A stretch of 21,418 nucleotides of DNA. Origin: Cyanobacteria bacterium OH_CBB_238 (lineage in GTDB: Bacteria > Cyanobacteriota > Vampirovibrionia > Gastranaerophilales > Gastranaerophilaceae). The stretch spans positions 1-21,418 of the forward strand of contig JAEYQN010000044.1 in assembly GCA_023409995.1 (NCBI GenBank), in the 5' to 3' direction. Position numbers and translations under genes: made by a program. The notes under the pieces were generated by a model. The model was not told the DNA's origin, did no database searches, and saw nothing but the letters and a program-made list of their open reading frames with translations. Positions 9,384 through 15,790 of the stretch are shown here, in pieces; position 1 is the stretch's first letter; each line of letters opens with the position of its first letter.

Positions 9384-11210
9384 ATGAAAAAAAGAAAAGT
9401 AAGTCTAAGCACTCAAAATAAATTTATACTTTTAGGCTTGATTATGAGCACTTTGCTTATTGTTATGGTTGCTGTTTTTGCAATTATTAATATTCAGAAA
9501 AAGCTTGATGCCAGTTATAGAGAATTTGCACAAATAATGACAAAAACATTGGCGATTGAAAGTGTTGAAATTACTCATAATATACCTGAAGAAGCGCGAA
9601 GTGAAATTTTAAAATCCCATACAAGTTCAATTATTGATAGTAATAAAGAAATTGCTTTTATTGAGTTTAGGGGTGCTGAGAATGAACTTTTATATTCCAC
9701 TAAAACTCTTTATCCCAACAGGGCAAAAGATTCCAAAATTGTTGTAAGTTCCCCAATGGTTTACTCAACACCAGACGGAACTAATGTTGTTGGCTCGGTT
9801 ACAGTTGGCCTTGCAGGGCGTGGAATGAAGTCTATTTCTTCTGCCACAAGAAATTCGCTTTTTGGTATTTTTTCTGTTGCTTGGGTGGTTTTTGCAATTG
9901 TAATTCTTGTTAATACTCTACTTATAACTCGAGAGCTTGGTGTTTTGCATCATGGGGTAAAGCAAATATCTACAGGACAATTTGGATATAAGCTTGATCC
10001 TAAGGGAGTAAGTGGTGAAGTAAAAGAGTTAATAAACGCTTTTAATGACATGTCAACGCGTTTACATTTATATGAAGAGCAAAATGTTGATCAATTGACT
10101 CTTGAGAGAAATAAGCTGGAAGCAGTTCTTATGAGTATTGCTAATGGTGTTGTTGTTTGTGACAATTTTGACAATGTTGTATTGGTAAACAGTTCTGCTT
10201 TAAAAATGCTTGGTGTTGAGGAATCTCAATTCTTAAATACTAAAATACAAATGTATTGCGATAGTGATGGGGAATTGTGTTTCAGAGATAAAATAGAGCA
10301 ATTTAAAGATACTCCTCTTGATATAATGGAAAATAAGCCGTTAGAGTTTAATATTGAAGTAGATAAACGGGTTTTAAAATCGGTTATTTCTCCAATGTTC
10401 TCAAAAAACCAAGATTATGTCGGCTATATAATCGTTCTAATTGATGTAACAAGAGAAGTAGAAATTAATAAAATAAAAACAAATTTTATATCAAATGTTT
10501 CACATGAGTTAAGAACCCCTGTAACAGTTTTAAGAACATACATAGATACTCTCTACAATCATGATGAAGATTTTGATCAAGCTACTAAGCGTGAATTTAT
10601 GGAAATCATAAACAAAGAGGCTGGTAGGCTTCAAAAAATGGTGAATGATATTCTTGATTTTTCAAGATTGGAGTCCCCAAATATAGATTTAAAAAAAGAA
10701 TATACAGACATTATTCCAATTATTGAACAGACAATAAACTCTATGAAAGTACTGGCTAACGAAAAAGGTATTACTTTCTCAATAATAAAAGAACCTGAAT
10801 TGCCGCTAATTCCAATAAATATTGAAAGTATAGAAAGAGCCTTTAAGAACTTGATTTCTAACGCTATAAAATATTCAAATGATGGAGGTCGAATCAAAGT
10901 TCGAGTTGAAATCGCAAGAAATCCAGAGTTTTTAGAAGTGTCAGTCGAAGATCAAGGAATTGGAATACCTGAAGAACATCTGAATAAAATATTCGATAGG
11001 TTCTATAGGGTCGAAAACGCAACACATACAATAAAAGGTACTGGATTAGGGTTACATCTGGTTAAAATAACAATAGAAAAACACCACCAAGGTGAAGTGT
11101 TTGTTAAAAGTGCTCCAAACGTTGGATCTACTTTTGGAGTGAGGTTGCCAATAAAACTTGTTGAAAAAGAAGAGGCTGAAAAATTAGAGAATGAAGACAA
11201 TTTTTCTTAA
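9384..11210 (+). CDS. Membrane sensor histidine kinase (HAMP-PAS-HisKA-HATPase)
   Basis: This 608-residue protein has the order membrane helix (about 13-36), extracytoplasmic sensor (about 37-157), membrane helix (158-181), HAMP (about 182-235) and PAS (about 242-355). Then come HisKA with H374 in NVSHELRTP and a HATPase with N box N489/N493, G1 DQGIGIP (523-529), FDRFYR (537-542) and G2 GTGLGL (552-557). All catalytic motifs are intact, so it should autophosphorylate. The layout matches WalK/VicK/PhoR and cyanobacterial NblS/Hik33 kinases. The signal is unknown. No response regulator gene is adjacent in the window, so the partner must be elsewhere. The ATG has only a weak, distant ribosome binding site (AAGG at 9365-9368). 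An in-frame stop at 9369-9371 limits any upstream extension. Confidence 0.93.
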   Translation: MKKRKVSLSTQNKFILLGLIMSTLLIVMVAVFAIINIQKKLDASYREFAQIMTKTLAIESVEITHNIPEEARSEILKSHTSSIIDSNKEIAFIEFRGAENELLYSTKTLYPNRAKDSKIVVSSPMVYSTPDGTNVVGSVTVGLAGRGMKSISSATRNSLFGIFSVAWVVFAIVILVNTLLITRELGVLHHGVKQISTGQFGYKLDPKGVSGEVKELINAFNDMSTRLHLYEEQNVDQLTLERNKLEAVLMSIANGVVVCDNFDNVVLVNSSALKMLGVEESQFLNTKIQMYCDSDGELCFRDKIEQFKDTPLDIMENKPLEFNIEVDKRVLKSVISPMFSKNQDYVGYIIVLIDVTREVEINKIKTNFISNVSHELRTPVTVLRTYIDTLYNHDEDFDQATKREFMEIINKEAGRLQKMVNDILDFSRLESPNIDLKKEYTDIIPIIEQTINSMKVLANEKGITFSIIKEPELPLIPINIESIERAFKNLISNAIKYSNDGGRIKVRVEIARNPEFLEVSVEDQGIGIPEEHLNKIFDRFYRVENATHTIKGTGLGLHLVKITIEKHHQGEVFVKSAPNVGSTFGVRLPIKLVEKEEAEKLENEDNFS

Positions 11211-11228
11211 TCTTTATAAATTCTTTAT

Positions 11229-11258
11229 TTGACCTTTTGGTATGTCTTTTATTAAAAT
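11229..11258 (+). promoter_or_regulatory. Candidate promoter before the Gfo/Idh oxidoreductase gene
   Basis: TTGACC (11229-11234) and TAAAAT (11253-11258) are 18 bases apart in the 94-base gap after the kinase gene. It could provide separate transcription of the downstream genes. No terminator hairpin was seen after the kinase gene, so read-through is also possible. Confidence 0.4.
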
Positions 11259-11304
11259 TGAAAATGGTTAGTTTATTTAAAACATTGTAAAGAGAGTATA
11301 AAAA

Positions 11305-12303
11305 ATGAAAAAACACAATATAGCTGTTATTGGTTGCGGGATTTGGGGTAGAAATATTGTAAGAAATTTCTACAACCTAAATGCGTTACATACTGTTTGT
11401 GATATAGATCAAGACAATATTGCAAATGTAAAAAGAGAGTATCCTGATGTTAATACCACAAGCGACTTGAATGCAGTTTTGAGTAATCCTGAGATAACAG
11501 GGGTTATTGTTGTTACTCCTAGTCATACGCATTATAATATTGTTGGCTCAGCTTTGAGCGCCGGAAAACATGTTTATGTTGAAAAACCTATTTCTACAGT
11601 AGCAGAGGAAGCAAAGCAGCTTACTATGATAGCAGAGGACAAGGGGCTTGTTCTAATGGTTGGGCATCTATTGTTATATCATCCAGCTGTAAATAGGCTT
11701 AAAATGCTTGTTAGTGAAGGTGTCTTGGGTGATATTAAGTACGTTCAGAGCGATAGACTAAATATTAATCATTTTAAAAATGACAGAAGTGTTATGTGGG
11801 ATTTAGCTCCTCATGATGTTTCAATGGCTGGCTATATAATAGGAAAAGAGCCAGTAAGAGTTATCAGCGCAGTTGGAGCTTCTTCTGATTCTAATGATAT
11901 TATGGACATAACGCATGTTACTATTGAATATGAAGGTGGGGTTGTTGCCCAAATTTCAGATAGTTGGATTCATCCTCAAAAGAGAGTGAATTTGTTGGTA
12001 AGAGGAACTAAAGCAAGTGCTATGTTTGATGACACATTATGTGATAATAAATTACAAATATTTAAACATGCAACTCCTGGAAATGTTCAGATAGAAACAT
12101 TAGATTATATCGAAATTGAACCGCTAAAACTTGAATGCCAGCATTTCTTGAATTGTATAGAGCAAGGTAAAAAGGCCAGAAGTGATGGCGAAAATGGTTA
12201 TAGTGTGGTTAAAATCTTGGAAGAGGCTGAGAAAATGATGCTTGGAGACAGAAGAAAATCGCTTGATGAGTTTGATTTTGCTTTATCTCGAAGCAAAAAG
12301 TAA
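11305..12303 (+). CDS. Gfo/Idh/MocA family NAD(P)-dependent oxidoreductase
   Basis: This 332-residue protein has an N-terminal Rossmann fold (IAVIGCGIWGRN, residues 6-17), the family's EKP motif (93-95) carrying the catalytic lysine, and the conserved WDLAPHD at 165-171 with H170. The length is typical. Family members oxidise or epimerise sugars, nucleotide sugars or inositol. The WDLAPHD and GHLLLYHPA phrasing recalls nucleotide-sugar 3-dehydrogenases of surface-sugar pathways (WbpB/WlbA type). No aminotransferase or acetyltransferase partner lies beside it, so the substrate cannot be assigned. It starts at ATG 11305, eight bases after AGAGAG, and is followed after 12 bases by a phosphatidyltransferase gene, suggesting shared transcription. 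Confidence 0.88.
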   Translation: MKKHNIAVIGCGIWGRNIVRNFYNLNALHTVCDIDQDNIANVKREYPDVNTTSDLNAVLSNPEITGVIVVTPSHTHYNIVGSALSAGKHVYVEKPISTVAEEAKQLTMIAEDKGLVLMVGHLLLYHPAVNRLKMLVSEGVLGDIKYVQSDRLNINHFKNDRSVMWDLAPHDVSMAGYIIGKEPVRVISAVGASSDSNDIMDITHVTIEYEGGVVAQISDSWIHPQKRVNLLVRGTKASAMFDDTLCDNKLQIFKHATPGNVQIETLDYIEIEPLKLECQHFLNCIEQGKKARSDGENGYSVVKILEEAEKMMLGDRRKSLDEFDFALSRSKK

Positions 12304-12315
12304 AAGGAGATTATA

Positions 12316-12957
12316 GTGGCAAATTTTTTAACAGTTTTTAGAGTTATATTAGCATTTTTTACTTTGGGATTATTATTTACTGATAAGCCAAGTTTGTACA
12401 TAAGTGCGTTTTTTCTAACAATAATAGTAATTGCTTTGGATGGCTTAGATGGTTATGTTGCACGAAAGTTTAATGAAACATCTAAACTCGGTTCAGTTAT
12501 TGATATTTTAGGTGATAGAATTGTTGAAAATGCTTATTGGGTTGTTTTTGCCGTATTGGGTTGGGTTGGTGCCTGGTTGCCGATTGTTGTTTTAACAAGA
12601 GGAATCATTACTGACGGGATAAGAAGTATTGCTTTCTCTGAAGGCTACACAGCCTTTGGTGATACTAGTATGAATAAAAGCAAAATTGGTAATTTTATTA
12701 CTGCTTCAAGATTTAGTAGAGCTGTGTATGGTACAGCTAAAGCTTTAGCATTTGTTTTAATGATCCTTGCATATGTACCAAAAATTGAAGAATTTAAACC
12801 AATGACGGTTGAGTCTTTCTATTTTTACTTGACTCATGTTACTTATCTAAAATATTTTGCACATGGACTTGCATATATTGCAGTTGCATTCTGCGTAATT
12901 AGAGCACTTCCTGTTATTTGGGAAAGTAAGCAGTTTTTCGTGAAAAATGAGCAATAA
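12316..12957 (+). CDS. CDP-alcohol phosphatidyltransferase family protein (PgsA-like)
   Basis: This 213-residue multi-pass membrane protein has the complete CDP-alcohol phosphotransferase signature: D42, D45, G46, A49, R50, G59, D63 and D67 (LDGLDGYVAR, then LGSVIDILGD). These residues bind the CDP moiety and two metal ions. Family members condense a CDP-activated lipid with an alcohol, for example glycerol-3-phosphate to give phosphatidylglycerophosphate. PgsA is the most likely role for a bacterium. The text after the motif (GDRIVENAYW) is not the usual PgsA PLADK, so another head group is possible. It starts at GTG 12316, with AAGGAGA five bases upstream. Its 3' end overlaps trmL by 11 bases, pointing to translational coupling. 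Confidence 0.88.
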   Translation: MANFLTVFRVILAFFTLGLLFTDKPSLYISAFFLTIIVIALDGLDGYVARKFNETSKLGSVIDILGDRIVENAYWVVFAVLGWVGAWLPIVVLTRGIITDGIRSIAFSEGYTAFGDTSMNKSKIGNFITASRFSRAVYGTAKALAFVLMILAYVPKIEEFKPMTVESFYFYLTHVTYLKYFAHGLAYIAVAFCVIRALPVIWESKQFFVKNEQ

Positions 12958-13417
12958 TCAAATTAATGCAACTTATAATATTGTTTTAGTCGAGCCTGAA
13001 ATTCCTCAAAATACAGGTAATATAGTCAGATTATGTGCTTGTACAGGAGCTAGATTATTTTTAGTGGGAAAGCTTGGTTTTTCTGTAACTGATAAGTATT
13101 TAAAAAGGGCTGGCTTGGATTATTGGGATAGTGCCATTATTTCAAAGTATAATACGCTTGAAGAGTTACAAAAAGAGTATTTAGAATCCAACTTTTATTA
13201 TCTAACTACAAAAACTCATGTAAAATACACTGATAAGAGATTTCAAGAAGGTGACTTTTTTGTTTTTGGACCAGAAAGTAGAGGCTTAGACGAGGGGCTA
13301 CTTGAAGAAAATTCTGAGTCTTGTTTAACTATTCCAATGAAGGACGGTCAAAGGAGTCTAAATTTGTCAAATTCTGTTGCGGTTGTTGTTTATGAGGCCA
13401 TAAGACAAAATGGCTGA
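12947..13417 (+). CDS. trmL: tRNA (cytidine/uridine-34 2'-O)-methyltransferase TrmL
   Basis: This 156-residue SPOUT-class enzyme is almost the same length as E. coli TrmL. It shows the family signature EPEIPQNTGNIVRL (16-29) and the knot motifs FGPESRGL (107-114), IPM (129-131) and RSLNLSNSVA (136-145) that form the S-adenosylmethionine pocket. It has no added N-terminal RNA-binding domain, as expected for TrmL and unlike TrmH or RlmB. The expected reaction is 2'-O-methylation of the wobble base in leucine tRNAs. The gene overlaps the phosphatidyltransferase gene by 11 bases upstream and nnrD by eight downstream, so all three are likely one mRNA. The stop is TGA. Confidence 0.94.
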   Translation: MSNNQINATYNIVLVEPEIPQNTGNIVRLCACTGARLFLVGKLGFSVTDKYLKRAGLDYWDSAIISKYNTLEELQKEYLESNFYYLTTKTHVKYTDKRFQEGDFFVFGPESRGLDEGLLEENSESCLTIPMKDGQRSLNLSNSVAVVVYEAIRQNG

Positions 13418-14276
13418 ATATATTGAGAATGATTTTGTTAGAACGCTTTTACCTAAAAGATATGCGGATTCGAATAAAGCAACTTATGGCAAGGTGTTAA
13501 ATATTGCAGGGTCAAAGTTTTTTCAGGGAGCTGCTATTCTTTCTTCATTGTCTGCATTAAAAGTTGGGGCTGGATATGTGACATTAGCCTGTCCTGATTG
13601 TATTTTAAATAACATTGCCTCTTATACTCCTGATTTGGTTTTCCTTCCATTAAGAAGCTTTAATAATGAGAGTATAGCAAGTGATAATGCTCTTTTCTTA
13701 AAAGATATTAAAGATTCATATTCAGTAATTTCTTTAGGGTGTGGCCTGTCTACCAATTCTAGTACAGTAGAATTCGTTGATAAATTTTTAAAAAATATTA
13801 ATGTCCCAATTGTAATTGATGCGGATGGATTAAATGCCATAGCTCTTCTGGAGCTTAACAATCTTCCAGCAAAGTCATTAATTACTCCTCACCCAAAAGA
13901 AATATCAAGACTTTTGAATATGAATGTAGATGATATTGTTAACAATAGAGAGTGGGCAGCAAAAGAAGCATCAAAAAAATTTGGCTGTATTACCTTGTTA
14001 AAAGGACATAATACTATTATTACCGATGGACATATTGTATATGTGAACCAAACTGGTAATTCAGGACTTGCAAAAGCTGGAACCGGAGATGTTCTAACTG
14101 GAATTATAACTGGATTTGCGGCGCAAAATCTTTCTTTATTGAATGCAGCTATTTTGGGTTCCTATGTGCATGGTGCTTGTGCGGATTATGCAGTGAATGA
14201 TTTGACAGAATATGGCATTTTGGCTTCAGATTTGCTCAAATATGTTCCCAAAGTTATTAAACAACTTATACAATAG
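13410..14276 (+). CDS. nnrD: ADP-dependent NAD(P)H-hydrate dehydratase NnrD
   Basis: This 288-residue ribokinase-like protein matches the C-terminal (YjeF-C) dehydratase. Motifs visible are VIDADGLNAI (135-144), TPHPKE (159-164), LLKGHNTII (196-204) and GNSGLAKAGTGDVLTG (216-231), whose D227 is the likely catalytic base. It converts S-hydrated NADH or NADPH back to the active cofactor using ADP. The usual fused N-terminal epimerase (NnrE/YjeF-N) is absent, so the epimerase is either separate or missing; it is not in the window. It overlaps trmL by eight bases, with GAGG at 13394-13397 as a weak ribosome binding site. Confidence 0.94.
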   Translation: MAEYIENDFVRTLLPKRYADSNKATYGKVLNIAGSKFFQGAAILSSLSALKVGAGYVTLACPDCILNNIASYTPDLVFLPLRSFNNESIASDNALFLKDIKDSYSVISLGCGLSTNSSTVEFVDKFLKNINVPIVIDADGLNAIALLELNNLPAKSLITPHPKEISRLLNMNVDDIVNNREWAAKEASKKFGCITLLKGHNTIITDGHIVYVNQTGNSGLAKAGTGDVLTGIITGFAAQNLSLLNAAILGSYVHGACADYAVNDLTEYGILASDLLKYVPKVIKQLIQ

Positions 14277-14318
14277 TATTTTATTGAATTAATGAATCAA
14301 AACTGATAGAATTTGGCT

Positions 14319-15236
14319 ATGGATAGAATAGATGAGCTTCAAAATTTAATAAAAGAAGACCCTAGTAATTTTCAGGCAATGAGAGAGTTAGCGGTGGCTC
14401 TTTTAGAAATTGGTGAAAATGAAGAAGCTTTAAAGAATTTATTCTACTTGGTTGGGATTTTTCCTGAAGATGCAAGGTTACACTATAATATTGGCATAAT
14501 TTGGGAAAAATTTAGAAGTAATGATAAAGCTATCGAATCTTATAAAAAAGCATTGAATATTAACCCTCACGAAGCTGACTTCATGTATAATTTGGCTTGT
14601 GCATATGTTCAGAAAAAAGAGTATACAAAAGCATTAGCTTTGTTTGAGCAGGTTATTGAAATTGATCCAGAAGATTCAAACTCATTTTTTCACGTAGGTT
14701 TGATATTCTCAAGATTAAATAAATCTAATGATGCGATAAAAGCTTTAGAAAAAACTATAGAGCTAAATCCTAAGGATTTTATTGCGAGGTTTTATCTTGG
14801 GTATGAGTATAAGAGAACCGGAGAAGTAAAAAAAGCAATTAAGGAGTATGAATCCGTTATAGAAAATCAACCTGATTATAGTTGGGCTTATTTCAATCTT
14901 GCTTCTATATATTGGGAGCAAGGGGATGTTGAAAATGCAATTACTAATCTTGATAAAACAATCAAGATAAATCCAAAAGATATAGATGCTTCTAAGCTAT
15001 ATTCTCAGGTATTATCTTCTCAGGGATTAAACATCGAGGCCTTAGAGGTTTTACAAGCTGCACTGGAACAAAATCCTGTTTCTGGAGACTTATATTATTA
15101 CATGGCTCAGATTTTTAATAAACTGGGCGATAAGGGTAATTATGAAAAATACTTGAAACTAACTCTCAATAATCATTCTAATCTATCTTTTCATGCTAAA
15201 TATGTAAAAAAGGAACTTGAGAAAATCAAAGCATAA
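14319..15236 (+). CDS. Tetratricopeptide repeat protein, eight tandem repeats
   Basis: This 305-residue protein is almost entirely TPR: after about 16 leading residues, eight consecutive units of about 34 residues run to near residue 285. Each shows the usual small/aromatic pattern and a closing N-P or D-P turn (NINPHE, EIDPED, ELNPKD, ENQPDY, KINPKD, EQNPVS). There is no signal peptide or membrane helix, so it is probably a soluble cytoplasmic scaffold. The partner cannot be read from sequence. ATG 14319 is preferred; an in-frame TTG at 14313 is possible, and neither has a good ribosome binding site. The gene follows nnrD after 42 bases and ends at a strong hairpin terminator. Confidence 0.9.
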   Translation: MDRIDELQNLIKEDPSNFQAMRELAVALLEIGENEEALKNLFYLVGIFPEDARLHYNIGIIWEKFRSNDKAIESYKKALNINPHEADFMYNLACAYVQKKEYTKALALFEQVIEIDPEDSNSFFHVGLIFSRLNKSNDAIKALEKTIELNPKDFIARFYLGYEYKRTGEVKKAIKEYESVIENQPDYSWAYFNLASIYWEQGDVENAITNLDKTIKINPKDIDASKLYSQVLSSQGLNIEALEVLQAALEQNPVSGDLYYYMAQIFNKLGDKGNYEKYLKLTLNNHSNLSFHAKYVKKELEKIKA

Positions 15237-15241
15237 AAAAT

Positions 15242-15271
15242 AAAAAAGACTCAAAATATTGAGTCTTTTTT
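15242..15271. terminator. Bidirectional rho-independent terminator between the TPR gene and the SRP RNA gene
   Basis: GACTCAA (15248-15254), a four-base loop and TTGAGTC (15259-15265) form a perfect seven-pair stem. It has an A-run on the left and a T-run on the right. Read rightward it ends the TPR transcript six bases after the stop. Read leftward it lies just past the 3' end of the SRP RNA. Confidence 0.9.
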
Positions 15272-15274
15272 ATT

Positions 15275-15534
15275 GCCGTGCCACTGCCTATCGACAAATA
15301 TAAAATGAGTTAACCAACTACAATATCTCTTTTAAAGAACAAATATACCCACAGGTTACACCTTAGTGCTGCTACGTTCCCGTCCTGACACGGTTCGATG
15401 GCCTATGCCATACCAGTCTCTAATGTCAACAATATTGTAATCAATCGCCTCACCCATAAAGGCCTCACAGCAGGCTCTACACCTCGCATAAGCGTTCGAG
15501 TCGAGAGATCCGCAAAGTCCCCGTGGAGCACGGC
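15275..15534 (-). ncRNA. ffs: Signal recognition particle RNA, large (Alu-containing) bacterial type
   Basis: Helix 8, the Ffh-binding hairpin, is at 15366-15391 (minus): GUG, UCAGG, ACG, loop GGAA, CGU, AGCAG, CAC. The symmetric and asymmetric loops are conserved. The RNA ends pair perfectly: GCCGUGC (15534-15528) with GCACGGC (15281-15275). A 14-pair segment of the central helix joins 15445-15432 with 15326-15313, using G-U pairs. About 260 nt with a long 5' domain is the large, Bacillus-like class, not the roughly 100-nt 4.5S class. A TATAAT six bases before the 5' end and a terminator right after the 3' end set the boundaries. The RNA binds Ffh and targets nascent membrane and secreted proteins to the translocon; the Alu part is thought to slow elongation. 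Confidence 0.94.
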
Positions 15535-15540
15535 TAATTA

Positions 15541-15569
15541 ATTATAGCTTAAATTATATCCTCGTGCAA
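15541..15569 (-). promoter_or_regulatory. Promoter of the SRP RNA gene
   Basis: On the minus strand, TTGCAC (15569-15564) and a perfect TATAAT (15546-15541) are 17 bases apart. The -10 ends six bases before the G at 15534 that begins the terminal helix. The -35 overlaps an inverted repeat TGCAAA/TTTGCA (15565-15583). Confidence 0.7.
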
Positions 15570-15667
15570 ATGAGTTGTTTGCATTTCGTTGTCTATTTAA
15601 TGATATCTAATTTGAAATATTTCTTTTATAACAATTCAAAGTAAATTAGTTAAGTGGGTATTTTTTG

Positions 15668-15683
15668 ACAAAAATATTTTTGT
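15668..15683. promoter_or_regulatory. Perfect 16-bp palindrome upstream of nadB, overlapping a TTGACA
   Basis: ACAAAAATATTTTTGT reads identically on both strands. Allowing one mismatch it extends one more base pair each side to span 15666-15685. TTGACA at 15665-15670 overlaps its left edge, but no good -10 lies at standard spacing. The position, about 108 bases ahead of nadB, fits an operator for the nad genes. The AT-richness makes chance possible, and I cannot match it to a known NAD regulator site. Confidence 0.4.
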
Positions 15684-15790
15684 TACGTTTTTAGTATTAA
15701 CAGTAAATAAACTTGATTTTCTGCTTTGAAAAGGGTGAAAAATAATCATGTTTAGATTAAAATATATAGAAAAGAGAAGACGTGGCACTC

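Noticed and set aside
10631..10897. Minus-strand open frame opposite the histidine kinase gene
   Set aside because: It overlaps the conserved HisKA/HATPase coding region and has no supporting motif or ribosome binding site.
15275..15534. tmRNA, 6S RNA or a tRNA cluster as the identity of the structured RNA
   Set aside because: The UCAGG...GGAA...AGCAG hairpin is specific to SRP RNA; no tRNA-like acceptor end with CCA or tag reading frame was seen.
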